In this document: positions 1 through 9,387 of the stretch, one piece after another
Position numbering within the stretch: position 1 is the stretch's first letter
Layout of the letters: every line of letters begins with the position of its first letter
DNA from: Bacteroidota bacterium
GTDB lineage: Bacteria > Bacteroidota > Bacteroidia > 2-12-FULL-35-15
Assembly (NCBI GenBank): GCA_947476185.1
Contig: CANJPX010000005.1
Span: forward strand, 39,813-103,812
Direction of reading: 5' to 3'
Length of the DNA stretch: 64,000 nt
Program-made: the position numbers and the translations under genes
Notes under the pieces: model-generated
What the model was told of the DNA's origin: nothing
The model's database searches: none
Seen by the model: the letters and a program-made list of their open reading frames with translations, nothing else

Positions 1-1
1 A

Positions 2-1264
2 GAAATGCATGAAGGAGCAGGATTTTTAACTTTAGACAGAAGCAATTATTTTTTCACTCGCTGGTCAACAACAAATAAAAATGAGTGTTCTATTTATCTT
101 TCAAAATCAATGAATGATAAATGGCTTGGTGCAGAAAAATTAAATGATAATATAAATCTTGCAGGATATAAAACAATGCACCCATCACTTTCTCCAGATG
201 GAAGTGTTTTGTATTTCTCCTCCAACCGACCGGGAGGTTTCGGGAAAATGGATCTTTGGTATGTGAATTTAGATGATGACAGCCGTCCAACCGGCTCCCC
301 AATCAATATGGGACCTTTATTCAATACTCCGGGAGACGAAGTGACACCATTCTTTCATTATTATACATCAACACTTTATTTCAGTTCTGACGGACATCCG
401 GGATTTGGCGGATTGGATATTTTTAAGTCTTCGTACAACAGTGATTCATTGTGGTCCGCTCCCAAAAATTTAGGCGCTCCATTTAACTCCAGTAAAGACG
501 ATTCATATTTTGTTTTAGAACGTAGTCAGAGAAATGGATTTTTAACTTCCGACAGAGAGGAATGTAAAACCTGTTCAGGTGGAGCATGTTTAAAAGTATA
601 TTCGATAGAAAAAGATCCGTTGGTATTTGATCTAAAAGGAACTGTATATAATGCTGAAACAAATCAGGTGATTGCAAATGCAATGATCACTGTAAAAGAT
701 ATTCGTGGAGATAAAGAACCATTTTATTTATTCTCAGATGCTGATGGAAATTATTTCACAGCCTTGGATGAAGGAATGGAATTGTATTTAAAAGCACAGA
801 AAAATAAATTTTTCGGTGATGCCGGAAACGTAACTACATTGGGCCTAACAGAATCTGCTCACTTGGTAAAAGATTTCTTTTTATCTCCTATTCCTTCCGG
901 AGATATCGTGATCCCGGGCATCGAATACGATTTGGATAAAGCTACTTTACGACCAGCTTCAAAAAAGATCCTGGACGATCTTACAGATTTCTTGAATTTG
1001 AATAATAACTTAACTGTTGAAATTAACTCACACACTGATGATCGTGGAAGTGATAAATACAATATGAAATTATCACAAGAGAGAGCTAAATCTTGTGTTG
1101 ACTATTTAATTTCAAAAGGCATCGCACCTGAACGATTATTACCTCAGGGATACGGCGAAAGCAAATTGTTGATTCCACATGCAACAACAGAGGAAGAACA
1201 TCAAAAGAATAGAAGAACAGCCTTCCGACCACTGAAAGAAGGAGATATCAGAACTACCAAATAA
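2..1264 (+). CDS. OmpA-family protein with PD40 propeller repeats (5'-truncated)
   Basis: Envelope protein probably linking the outer membrane to peptidoglycan. The frame is open to the window edge, so the first visible ATG (base 5) is probably internal and the signal peptide is missing. Visible order: two PD40/WD40-like beta-propeller motifs (LSPDGSVLYFSSNRPGG near residue 60 and a second YFSSDGHPGFGGLDIF copy near 125), a carboxypeptidase-regulatory-like beta-sandwich (about 205-290), then an OmpA C-terminal peptidoglycan-binding domain (about 300-412, with the NSHTDDRGSDKYN and LSQERAKSCVDYL signature). This architecture is common in Bacteroidota near T9SS and gliding genes (PorE-like), but no other T9SS machinery gene is visible upstream to confirm that role. 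A strong terminator follows directly. Confidence 0.9.
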   Translation, partial: EMHEGAGFLTLDRSNYFFTRWSTTNKNECSIYLSKSMNDKWLGAEKLNDNINLAGYKTMHPSLSPDGSVLYFSSNRPGGFGKMDLWYVNLDDDSRPTGSPINMGPLFNTPGDEVTPFFHYYTSTLYFSSDGHPGFGGLDIFKSSYNSDSLWSAPKNLGAPFNSSKDDSYFVLERSQRNGFLTSDREECKTCSGGACLKVYSIEKDPLVFDLKGTVYNAETNQVIANAMITVKDIRGDKEPFYLFSDADGNYFTALDEGMELYLKAQKNKFFGDAGNVTTLGLTESAHLVKDFFLSPIPSGDIVIPGIEYDLDKATLRPASKKILDDLTDFLNLNNNLTVEINSHTDDRGSDKYNMKLSQERAKSCVDYLISKGIAPERLLPQGYGESKLLIPHATTEEEHQKNRRTAFRPLKEGDIRTTK

Positions 1265-1265
1265 T

Positions 1266-1298
1266 AAAAAAAGCCAAACAAATGTTTGGTTTTTTTTA
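1266..1298 (+). terminator. Rho-independent terminator after the OmpA-family gene
   Basis: Stem CCAAAC/GTTTGG (1274-1279 with 1284-1289), loop AAAT, followed by an eight-base T run. It starts within a few bases of the stop codon. Confidence 0.85.
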
Positions 1299-1333
1299 TT
1301 GAGAAGTTCTTCGAAAAATAAAAATTTAACAAC

Positions 1334-1549
1334 CTATTTCGATACGTAATAATTAATTGAGGGTTTACTATTTATTCCCATTGAGGGAGCAAACTTATGC
1401 ACTCTCTTTTTTCTTTTTCTGTGATCACGTTTTGTCCCACAAGCTGGTTTCGGAGCACAACCCATTTCATTAACAACAATAATACTCGCAGTAAGAAGAA
1501 ACATCAAACTTACCATGGATAATTTGGGTAGAAAAAAAAATCGTTTCAT
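1334..1549 (-). CDS. Small basic hypothetical (lipo)protein
   Basis: I do not recognise this gene. A 71-residue reading from the ATG at 1549 gives a hydrophobic N-terminal segment (residues 5-26), a possible but weak lipobox (NEMGC, Cys31), a Cys-Gly-Thr-Lys motif and a strongly basic stretch (KRDHRKRKKR). The open frame extends upstream to 1594, but the 1549 start is preferred because it puts the charged n-region (MKR) directly before the membrane segment and is preceded by A-rich sequence (aacaaataaa) like other starts here. Small secreted basic proteins of this style are frequent in Bacteroidota; no function can be assigned. A long AT-rich leader separates it from the divergent 2TM gene. 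Confidence 0.5.
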   Translation of the reverse strand: MKRFFFLPKLSMVSLMFLLTASIIVVNEMGCAPKPACGTKRDHRKRKKRVHKFAPSMGINSKPSINYYVSK

Positions 1550-1821
1550 TTTATTTGTTAAATTTTTAATCATTTTTTTATGAAGGAATTTCAATTTTTG
1601 AATTCTTCCGTCTTTTAAAGTTACAAAAATATTTTAATTGACAACGTTTCTATTTCTTGAGTCAAAAACAATAAAAAATAAGTGAACAAAATTTAGGTTT
1701 ATTTAATAAGCTAAATTACATTTATGTATGTGTAAAAAGAGAAACTGTTCCGGAAATTTAATCTTTTGAAATATAGATCAACAATACTTTTTCTGAAAAA
1801 ATAACTAAAAAAAACATCCCA

Positions 1822-2118
1822 ATGGAAAACAGAGACGAACAATTATGGCGCATCGCCAAAAAGCGTGCAGGATTTAAAAAGCAATTGGCATCCTACATTA
1901 TTGTAAATGGATTTTTATGGTCAATGTGGTATTTTACACAGGATCACAGTGATTTTGACACAGTGCAAGGAAGAGACTTCCCTTGGCCAATATGGTGTAC
2001 ACTTGGTTGGGGTATTGGATTAGCCTTTGGTTATTATAATGCATACCACGACGACAAAGAAACAAATACCATAAGAGAATATCAAAAGCTAAAGGACAAA
2101 GAGGTAAATAAAAATTAA
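1822..2118 (+). CDS. 2TM domain-containing protein
   Basis: 98-residue membrane protein. Residues 1-20 are charged, followed by two transmembrane segments (about 22-40 and 54-73) and a charged acidic/basic tail. The arrangement and the K-x(3)-F-K-x(2)-L-x-S-Y entry into helix 1 fit the small 2TM-domain family, which in Bacteroidota occurs alone or fused to LytS-type kinases and LytTR regulators. Its role is unknown; a membrane-anchoring or sensory accessory role is inference. Start at 1822 has the A-rich upstream sequence typical of this genome. It converges with the TonB receptor gene and the two stop codons share the bases TTAA. Confidence 0.8.
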   Translation: MENRDEQLWRIAKKRAGFKKQLASYIIVNGFLWSMWYFTQDHSDFDTVQGRDFPWPIWCTLGWGIGLAFGYYNAYHDDKETNTIREYQKLKDKEVNKN

Positions 2119-4529
2119 ACCTTCAGAGATATCTGCAAAGCAAATGTCCTTGGTGATTCAATCTTAAGCGGACGTAAGGAATAACTTTTATTAAAGACAT
2201 TATTTACAACGAATGCTACCTTAAGTTTTTTGGAGACTTCCACTCCCACTCTTGCATCAAATATATGGGTGCCATAATTATGATTGTCCCTATACTTTTC
2301 GATTCCGCTGTGTAAAACAGTTTCCAAGCGATAAAACGTTTTATCAATATTTTGCATCGGACTAAAATACCGCCAGCTGGCACCGATGGAAAACATTTTA
2401 TAAGTCACTTGGACATCCGCTTTTGCGATGTGCTGAAAACGATACTTCAAAATATTGTTAGTGGTATCGGTACTAGTAAAAATATAGGTCATTGCCTGAG
2501 GAGTACTATCAACAGCAAATACAGCATTTGGATTCACTGCTTGAGGCAGAACATAAGTGTATCCGCACAATAGATCAATCTTAAGATCATTTGAAACTTT
2601 CCCTTGTCCTGCAATTGAAGCTTCTAGTCCACGAACGCGCGTTTCACCTGTATTGATAAATTTAAATCCTGCAGCTAAACTGTCATCGCCAAAAATATCT
2701 TTATGCTTATCCCAGAATCCGTAAGTAAATTCAATTGTATTTGAATACTCTTGCCAAAAGGCAGCAAGGTCGATAAAGCCAATGAAATTATTTATCTTAA
2801 ATCCTTGTTTCAAGCCGACCTCTGTATTCCAACTTGTTTCAGGCTGTAGCTGAGGATTAGGAAAAATATCTAAACCACCGGTCCTTGTTTTGATGAATTT
2901 CTCTGTTATTGTTGGAAAGCGATAACCTTGTCCGTATGAATACCGCAAAAAGGTTGCTTGCGCCAATTTTAAATTCAATCCCGACCTGAAGATTGGTTTA
3001 ACAACATTTTCCTCATTATTCATTTTGAAGTATTCACCCCTGAATCCGAATGAAGCATTTAAAACTTTCATTATTTTTTTATCAAGTTGAGTATAGGCTG
3101 CATAATTTTTCAAATGATTGTCGGGAGAGATCCCGTTATTATACAATGCTGCAAAAGAATAGGTCTGGTTCATCACTATACCACCAGTAATATTGAGCCC
3201 TTCAATTTTTTCCAATTGCTTTGTAAATTGGTATTCAGAATAGATAACGTTTGTTTCATTCGACTGACTGTTGGTCAAACTGTTTTTTGTATAGAAATAT
3301 CGGCCGCGCAACGTGTGTTTCAATCCGCTTTTGGTATAATAATTTATAAATGGATCAACATATAATAACGTCTGATTTTGCAACGTCATTGTCTTTGGGA
3401 ATGCACGATACAAGCCTGATGTATCATTGTCCCATACCAATGAAAAATTATTTGTCGACTTCATAAAATTTCCATTGACACCCAAATTCAATTGAACAAT
3501 TTTTTTTGGACGATAACGGAAATTAAAATTAAACCTTCCCGTCTTTTCACCAACTTGCGATTCGCTGATAGTATCATTTCCTGAACCAAGATTCGGATGA
3601 AATGAAGGAGGACCGATATAACCGTGGTCGTAGATACCCATTCCACCAACCACAAGATCCACTTGCCCAAATTTTTGAGAATGCAGAAAACTGAGATTTG
3701 AAAAATTAGCGGTGCCTTTCCACCATTTAGTACTATCAACAGATGGTGCATCATAAATTCCGGATGATACATTCACTTTCGTCAATGGTTTGTCGGTAGG
3801 ATATGCTGTACGAATATTGATACTTCCACTTAGTGCAGAAGAACCATAAGTAACGGAAGAAGCACCTTTAATAATTTCGACTTGCTCCACATTTTCAACA
3901 GGAATAAAATTCCACTCTGGCCGACCTGCATCTCCTGCTAAAGCAGGCAATCCATCTATCAATATCGCAACGCGGCTGCCAACACCAAAACTAAATCCAC
4001 TTCCTCCACGAATTTGCGGCTCTCCATCTAAAATATTTAATCCGGGAGCCTGTTCGAGAGCACCTTTAATGTTAGCGGCATTTTTATTTTCTATCAGAGA
4101 AGGTTTTAACACTTCCATTGAAACAGTAACCTCCTCTAATCGTTGCTCATATTTGCCGGCAGAAACAACCATTGTTTGCAGCTGTGTGGCATTCGACTTT
4201 AGCATTACATTGTATTCTGCCACTTTATTTGAATCAATAAATACAGTAAAAGTATCCGCACGCATTCCAACAAACGAGCAGATCATATTATGTTTTCCTA
4301 AATTCATTCGCAACTCATAATTTCCATTTACATCACTAACAACCCCGCGCGTGATGTCATTCGCATCATAAATTGTCGAACCAATAATTGCTTCTTTAGT
4401 TGAAGCATCCATGATAGTCCCTTTCAAGACCCCATATCCCTGAGCTTTCATCGAACAAGAAATGGACACAAGAAAAATAAAAAACAAGAAACGAGAAATA
4501 ATTTTCAGAGAAATTGGAGTTTGCATCAA
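2115..4529 (-). CDS. TonB-dependent outer-membrane receptor
   Basis: 804-residue outer-membrane active transporter, energised by TonB-ExbBD. Order: signal peptide (about 1-30, ending SMKAQG), carboxypeptidase-regulatory-like N-terminal extension (about 33-118, GTIMDASTKEAIIGSTI), plug domain (about 130-245, with NIKGALEQAPGLNILDGEPQ and the VEIIKGASSVTYGSSALSG signature), then a 22-strand-type beta barrel ending in an aromatic/hydrophobic strand (RTFALQISLKV). No SusD partner, siderophore or cobalamin gene adjoins it, so the substrate is not deducible; the barrel size fits iron-chelate, B12 or oligosaccharide uptake. No plus-strand gene overlaps it. It is probably monocistronic, with the terminator of the upstream T9SS gene lying between the two. 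Confidence 0.95.
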   Translation of the reverse strand: MMQTPISLKIISRFLFFIFLVSISCSMKAQGYGVLKGTIMDASTKEAIIGSTIYDANDITRGVVSDVNGNYELRMNLGKHNMICSFVGMRADTFTVFIDSNKVAEYNVMLKSNATQLQTMVVSAGKYEQRLEEVTVSMEVLKPSLIENKNAANIKGALEQAPGLNILDGEPQIRGGSGFSFGVGSRVAILIDGLPALAGDAGRPEWNFIPVENVEQVEIIKGASSVTYGSSALSGSINIRTAYPTDKPLTKVNVSSGIYDAPSVDSTKWWKGTANFSNLSFLHSQKFGQVDLVVGGMGIYDHGYIGPPSFHPNLGSGNDTISESQVGEKTGRFNFNFRYRPKKIVQLNLGVNGNFMKSTNNFSLVWDNDTSGLYRAFPKTMTLQNQTLLYVDPFINYYTKSGLKHTLRGRYFYTKNSLTNSQSNETNVIYSEYQFTKQLEKIEGLNITGGIVMNQTYSFAALYNNGISPDNHLKNYAAYTQLDKKIMKVLNASFGFRGEYFKMNNEENVVKPIFRSGLNLKLAQATFLRYSYGQGYRFPTITEKFIKTRTGGLDIFPNPQLQPETSWNTEVGLKQGFKINNFIGFIDLAAFWQEYSNTIEFTYGFWDKHKDIFGDDSLAAGFKFINTGETRVRGLEASIAGQGKVSNDLKIDLLCGYTYVLPQAVNPNAVFAVDSTPQAMTYIFTSTDTTNNILKYRFQHIAKADVQVTYKMFSIGASWRYFSPMQNIDKTFYRLETVLHSGIEKYRDNHNYGTHIFDARVGVEVSKKLKVAFVVNNVFNKSYSLRPLKIESPRTFALQISLKV

Positions 4530-4538
4530 TCAAGTATT

Positions 4539-4581
4539 AAAAAAAAGCTGTTCCATTAACCTATGTTAAAGGAACAGCTTT
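4539..4581 (-). terminator. Rho-independent terminator of the 4.6-5.5 kb T9SS gene
   Basis: Perfect 11-bp stem AAAGCTGTTCC/GGAACAGCTTT (4544-4554 with 4571-4581), a 16-nt loop and, on the minus strand, a run of eight Ts. It isolates the TonB receptor gene from its upstream neighbour. Confidence 0.9.
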
Positions 4582-4595
4582 AATGATCAAAAATA

Positions 4596-5492
4596 TTATT
4601 TTTGGATGATCAATTTATCGGTTTTGATGACATTATTGTTTTCATCGCTAACAGTATAAATATATAATCCCATTGGGTATTCATTGATGTCTATTAATGT
4701 TGTTCCCGCCTCAATTTGTTTCTCTGCAACTTTGCGTCCTGTAACATCATATAAAACAAAAGCAGCTTTCGGTGTCATGCTATTTTTGATGATGATACGG
4801 TCAATAGAAGGATTCGGACCAACAGTAAGTTCAAATTTCGGTTGACTAACGATTCCGGTAGCAGGTGCAAACACAAGGGTCACATCATCAAAGAAAGCGG
4901 TACTACCTACAAAGTGAGTAACAGCATCTTTGCTTGAAGACAATATCCAAATTGATTTTGCAATTGGATTTGCATTACGATAAATGATTGCCTTGGCAAA
5001 TCTAGTATATGACCCAACTGTTGTTGTTGGTGTTGTAAATCGTGCATAACCAATTGTATCGGTATCTCCTCCAGCACCTAATAATTGTATTTCTGCAAAC
5101 CCGTTATCACCTGTTACAGATGTATATTTATAGAAACCAACGATACTATCAGGTCTTAAAGTATAAACAATACCACCACCGATCGTTTGGGTAGTTGTAT
5201 TGATAGTTCCAGTTGTTGCAATTCCATTCGCAGTTTGTCCGAATACAGATTTTGTAATTAATTTTATTGCAGCTGCTCCGCCATGAATATCTGCTGCTGC
5301 TGTTGCTTTAATACACGTGAAAACACCAAGACCTCCCGTTGAAGAATTTAAATTATCCCAACTATTAGGAGTGTCATAACTAGGAAATGTGTTATGTGTC
5401 CAGGCTTCAAATCCTGCGTTTGGAGTTGCTTGAGCAAAAAGTCCGGCAGAAGTAATAATTGTTGAAACAATAAGTGTAAAGATTTTTTTCAT
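4596..5492 (-). CDS. T9SS type A cargo protein with PCMD-like beta-sandwich
   Basis: 298-residue secreted or surface protein. An N-terminal signal peptide (MKKIFTLIVSTIITSAGLFAQ) is followed by an all-beta module (about 22-205) beginning NAGFEAWTHNTFPSYDTPNSW, the form seen in PCMD-type (putative carbohydrate-metabolism) domains of Bacteroidota. A T9SS type A sorting domain occupies about 215-298 (VGPNPSIDRIIIKN ... GLYIYTVSDENNNVIKTDKLIIQK). The sorting domain would be removed on export by the T9SS sortase and the body left attached to A-LPS or released. Ligand unknown. It is monocistronic, with its own terminator. Confidence 0.85.
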   Translation of the reverse strand: MKKIFTLIVSTIITSAGLFAQATPNAGFEAWTHNTFPSYDTPNSWDNLNSSTGGLGVFTCIKATAAADIHGGAAAIKLITKSVFGQTANGIATTGTINTTTQTIGGGIVYTLRPDSIVGFYKYTSVTGDNGFAEIQLLGAGGDTDTIGYARFTTPTTTVGSYTRFAKAIIYRNANPIAKSIWILSSSKDAVTHFVGSTAFFDDVTLVFAPATGIVSQPKFELTVGPNPSIDRIIIKNSMTPKAAFVLYDVTGRKVAEKQIEAGTTLIDINEYPMGLYIYTVSDENNNVIKTDKLIIQK

Positions 5493-5556
5493 GAAATGGG
5501 GGATTAATTAATTTTATACTTGTTTATTTCATCAAATTTAATGATTTTTTTTCGTT

Positions 5557-7494
5557 TTACAATTTTTCCTTCTCTACCCAATCGCCATTTTTTTTGATCA
5601 ATTCTACAAGTGCATCTACCGCCTTATCCGAATTTACATTCCGCTCTACTACTTCTCGGCCTTTATATAAAGTTATTTTATCAATGCCCGTACCCACATA
5701 TCCGTAATCGGCATCAGCCATTTCGCCCGGTCCGTTTACGATACATCCCATGATCCCTATTTTTATTCCTTTTAAATGATCGGTACGGCTCCGGATCTTC
5801 GCTGTTGTTTCCTGAAGATCGAATAACGTTCTTCCACAGGAAGGACAAGAAATATAATCTGTTTTGGAGATACGTGTTCGTGTTGCCTGAAGTATCCCAA
5901 ATGCAATAGCATTTACATTTTTTGTGGAAGTACACTTGTTTTGTGAGATCCAGATACCATCACCAAAGCCATCTAAAAATAATGCTCCGAAATCCGTGGA
6001 AGCATGTAATTGAATTTTCTCTTCAGAGATATTAGAATAGTTCCTTTTTATGATAACCGGGACACCAACATTATTTTGCATTAACGCAACAAACATTCTT
6101 CTTTGTTCTGCCATTCCATGTTCATTAGATGTTTCAAAAACAAAAACACAATTTGGAAATTTGGAAATTTGAAGCTCTGAAAGCTGAAGGATATCGTTTA
6201 TTGTAACCAAAATAAAATTCAGGCTCTCCGATCTTTTTTGTGAATTAACAAATTCATCAAACGTAAATAAAGGATAACACCTAGTTACATCAAATAAATT
6301 ATTCCACGTCGCTGCGTTATATATCAATCCCAATGTTCCAGGAATTTGAAAATCAACGCTGTTATCGCCAACAAAAATATAATCACATGCCTGATCGGTG
6401 AGGTTCCACTTATCTGAAGGTACCGAATAATTATTTCCTACGGCATAAAATGACGCTGCTGTAATTTTTTGTTTTTCACTATAATCAGCAATAACACGAG
6501 GAACATTATGGCCACCAATATTTACTACTTCCTGAGAAATTCTTTTCGTAAAATCATATGGGGAATAAGGTAATTTTATTATTTCAGGAATTGATTTATG
6601 ATCTGTCCTTTTCGAATAACGTTCAATTAAATTTTTTGCAACAGGAATTTCAAATTCAGGATCTTCTGTTAATGAAACACGCACAGTGTCACCAATACCG
6701 TCTTCCAACAAAGTTCCTATTCCAACAGCAGATTTTATTCGACCATCTTCACCTTCACCAGCTTCTGTAACACCTAAATGCAATGGGTAATTCATATTTA
6801 ATTCCTGCATTTTCAAGATCAATAAACGGTATGCCTGCACCATCACCTGAGGGTTGCTGGCTTTCATCGATAAAACAATGTTGTAATAATTATTGTCTTC
6901 GCAGATGCGCAAAAATTCCAAAGCACTTTCTACCATTCCCAATGGCGTATCACCGTATCTGCTTAGGATACGATCGCTTAATGAACCATGATTCGTTCCG
7001 ATTCGCATTGCAGTGCCATACTCTTTACAAATTTTTACTAATGGAGTAAATCGTTCCCTGATACGATCCAATTCAGAAATATAAATAGCATCGGTGTATT
7101 CAATATTCTCAAATTTCTTTTTGTCGGCATAATTCCCCGGATTCACGCGCACCTTTTCAACTATACGGGCGGCAAGTTCTGCAGCATTCGGAGTAAAATG
7201 AATATCGGCGATCAAAGGTGTATTGCACCCACGGGCACGTAATTCTTTTTTGATATTCTCTAAATTCTGAGCTTCTTTAATACTTGGTGCTGTGATCCTC
7301 ACATATTCACAGCCAGCATCGATCATCCTGATACTTTGCTCAACCGTTGCGATCGTATTCATAGTATCCGTTGTTGTCATGGATTGTATGCGAATTGGAT
7401 TATCGCCACCCATCGGCAGGTCGCCTATGGTTACAACACGGGTTTTATATCTCGAATATTGTGTTAAACTATTGCAATAAAGTTTAGAATTCAT
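5557..7494 (-). CDS. ispG: 4-hydroxy-3-methylbut-2-en-1-yl diphosphate synthase, long form
   Basis: Penultimate enzyme of the MEP isoprenoid pathway: reduces MEcPP to HMBPP with a [4Fe-4S] cluster. The N-terminal TIM barrel starts with the pathway-typical PIRIQSMTTTDTMNT and contains NPGNYADKKKFE and GTNHGSLSDRI. The C-terminal cluster domain supplies Cys550, Cys553 (CPSCGR), Cys584 and Glu591 (GCIVNGPGE). At 645 residues it is far longer than the about 370-residue E. coli enzyme; the extra material (about 320-530) is the inserted A* domain known in Bacteroidota, Chlamydiae and plants, so the length is normal for the group. A minus-strand TAAATTTG at 7513-7520 fits the -7 box of a promoter with a very short leader; no matching -33 box is visible. 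Confidence 0.96.
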   Translation of the reverse strand: MNSKLYCNSLTQYSRYKTRVVTIGDLPMGGDNPIRIQSMTTTDTMNTIATVEQSIRMIDAGCEYVRITAPSIKEAQNLENIKKELRARGCNTPLIADIHFTPNAAELAARIVEKVRVNPGNYADKKKFENIEYTDAIYISELDRIRERFTPLVKICKEYGTAMRIGTNHGSLSDRILSRYGDTPLGMVESALEFLRICEDNNYYNIVLSMKASNPQVMVQAYRLLILKMQELNMNYPLHLGVTEAGEGEDGRIKSAVGIGTLLEDGIGDTVRVSLTEDPEFEIPVAKNLIERYSKRTDHKSIPEIIKLPYSPYDFTKRISQEVVNIGGHNVPRVIADYSEKQKITAASFYAVGNNYSVPSDKWNLTDQACDYIFVGDNSVDFQIPGTLGLIYNAATWNNLFDVTRCYPLFTFDEFVNSQKRSESLNFILVTINDILQLSELQISKFPNCVFVFETSNEHGMAEQRRMFVALMQNNVGVPVIIKRNYSNISEEKIQLHASTDFGALFLDGFGDGIWISQNKCTSTKNVNAIAFGILQATRTRISKTDYISCPSCGRTLFDLQETTAKIRSRTDHLKGIKIGIMGCIVNGPGEMADADYGYVGTGIDKITLYKGREVVERNVNSDKAVDALVELIKKNGDWVEKEKL

Positions 7495-7881
7495 ACGGAT
7501 CTTATTGAATTACAAATTTAGGATAAATGCATAAACTATCTTCTTTTTTTTGTAAATTTGAAATGGATGAAACAATGCGCTTTCCATTATTATTTATGAT
7601 TCGCAAGTACTATTAATGATTAATCAAACAGGAGAAATAAATTACTTTTTTCTTCCATTTATTTTATTATATCTGCTTTTTGGCTTCTTAATTGATCCTA
7701 TTTTAAAATTTGAATAAGAAAGTCCTTTGAACGAATATTTGCTTTATAATTGAACTATTTAAAGTTTATTGTGTTTTTGAATGCGTAAGATTTTTAGATT
7801 TTGATTTTAATACTGTCATTTTGTGTTGCACATTTGTATCATCAAATTAGAAATCTTTAAAAACAATTAAAACCATATACC
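7495..7881. other. Intergenic region between ispG and the PKD protein
   Basis: AT-rich divergent promoter region. It holds -7-like boxes on both strands (minus TAAATTTG 7513-7520; plus TAAATTTG 7553-7560). A 33-codon open frame at 7616-7717 (plus) would encode one hydrophobic helix (YFFLPFILLYLLFGFLI), but there is no independent support for it being a gene. I see no repeat or RNA gene. Confidence 0.5.
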
Positions 7882-9330
7882 ATGAAAACAATTTTCGCAA
7901 TTAGAAAAAACATTCTATCAAAACTCATAAGAGCCTTAATGTTTGTTGCCTTAGTTTCCTTCGGCTTTAAAGCTAGTGCACAATGTACTGCCGGTTACAC
8001 TTCGATCGTTGACCCAGCAAATAACGGAGACGTTGCATTTACAAATACTTCCTCAGCAGGAACAGGGTTAAATTATTACTGGTCATTCGGTGATGGCAAT
8101 TACAGCACGTTATTAAACCCTGGAATACACAACTATGCAAGTTCCGGAACCTATACTGCATGTTTGACAATTTACGATTCGCTTGGATTGTTCGATAGTA
8201 CATTAGGATGCTACAATACTTTTTGCAATACAATAGCGATAATTAATCCTACAGGCACGGCTTCTTGCACCGCATCTTTTATACCTTTCGACTCAATTGG
8301 ATATGGTTATTTTGTAAATATGTCAACAGGTACAGGATTAACTAGCAGCTGGTCTTTTGGTGATGGAACCGGCGGCACAAGTACCGGTGACATAACTCAT
8401 TTATATGCTTCTCCGGGAACCTATATAGTTTGTTTAACCATCAGCAATTTTTTAGGAACTTGTACCGATACATTTTGTGATTCAATTACAATTGGATCCG
8501 GATCAACAGGATCGTGTATGGGAATTGTAAATCCTATATTTACTTATTCTGAATCAGCTGGCCTTGCATCATTTTCCAACACACCTTCAGGTTCCAGTCC
8601 GGTTTACTTCTGGGATTTTGGAGATGCCGCTACAAGTTCAACTGTTGGGAATAACTCCCATTTATATGCTGCAAACGGAACATATTTAGTATGTCTTACT
8701 GTTTATGAAACAGGCGGTGGCACAGATTCTTGTCAGTACTGCAATTATGTTACAATTAGTGGCTTAACAAGTTGTGATGCTACTTTTAATATCATTCAGG
8801 ATTCAACAAACTTATTCAATTACTTCATCTATAACACAGCAGCTCTTGCAGCAGGGACAACTTATTTTTGGGATTTTGGTGACGGAACATCATCAACGCT
8901 GCAATACCCATCACACACCTATTCGATCACCTATCCGGTAATGATCTGTTTGACAATTTCAACAGGACCGGCTTGTACTGCTACTTATTGTGATTCAATA
9001 AATCCCGGACATACATCTGGTGTGTTTACAATAAATGTACTTCCACTTGGTGTACAAGAGCAAACCAATATTGTTTCATTATTTGAAAATTATCCGAATC
9101 CATTCAGTGATAATACAACAATAAATTATTCCATCAATAAAGATGCAAATGTATCCATCACCATTGTTGATCTTTTGGGAAATACAATTGCTGAATTAGA
9201 AAACGGAAATAAAACCAGTGGAAATTATTCTACTACCTGGAATGCTTCTTCGGTAGCAGAAGGAATGTATTTGCTTCAATTGAAAGTAAACAACACTGTT
9301 TCTACTAAAAAGATTATTGTTAATAGATAA
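7882..9330 (+). CDS. T9SS type A cargo protein with four PKD domains
   Basis: 482-residue secreted adhesin-like protein. A signal peptide (about 1-34, ending KASAQ) is followed by four PKD/Ig-like beta-sandwiches at roughly 35-120, 130-205, 210-293 and 297-373. Each starts near a Cys and carries the W-S/D-F-G-D-G core (YYWSFGDG, SSWSFGDG, YFWDFGD, YFWDFGDG) and a GTY-x(3)-CLT strand. The sorting domain covers about 400-482 (NYPNPFSDNTTINYSI ... GMYLLQLKVNNTVSTKKIIVNR). Such PKD strings act as spacers or protein-binding modules on the cell surface; the partner is unknown. Monocistronic, with a strong terminator. Confidence 0.92.
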   Translation: MKTIFAIRKNILSKLIRALMFVALVSFGFKASAQCTAGYTSIVDPANNGDVAFTNTSSAGTGLNYYWSFGDGNYSTLLNPGIHNYASSGTYTACLTIYDSLGLFDSTLGCYNTFCNTIAIINPTGTASCTASFIPFDSIGYGYFVNMSTGTGLTSSWSFGDGTGGTSTGDITHLYASPGTYIVCLTISNFLGTCTDTFCDSITIGSGSTGSCMGIVNPIFTYSESAGLASFSNTPSGSSPVYFWDFGDAATSSTVGNNSHLYAANGTYLVCLTVYETGGGTDSCQYCNYVTISGLTSCDATFNIIQDSTNLFNYFIYNTAALAAGTTYFWDFGDGTSSTLQYPSHTYSITYPVMICLTISTGPACTATYCDSINPGHTSGVFTINVLPLGVQEQTNIVSLFENYPNPFSDNTTINYSINKDANVSITIVDLLGNTIAELENGNKTSGNYSTTWNASSVAEGMYLLQLKVNNTVSTKKIIVNR

Positions 9331-9352
9331 TTTGTTCCTTAGTTTAGAGAGA

Positions 9353-9387
9353 AATCCTGTCCGGAATAGCGGACAGGATTTTTTTAT
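9353..9387 (+). terminator. Terminator after the PKD protein gene
   Basis: Perfect 11-bp stem AATCCTGTCCG/CGGACAGGATT (9353-9363 with 9370-9380), loop GAATAG, then a seven-base T run that overlaps the last bases of the convergent transporter gene. Confidence 0.92.

Noticed and set aside
5557..7494. IspG insertion as a novel fusion
   Set aside because: The long form with an internal A* domain is established in Bacteroidota, Chlamydiae and plants.
7616..7717. 33-residue hydrophobic open frame as a gene
   Set aside because: Short AT-rich frames with one hydrophobic stretch arise easily by chance; no terminator, conservation or leader signal supports it.
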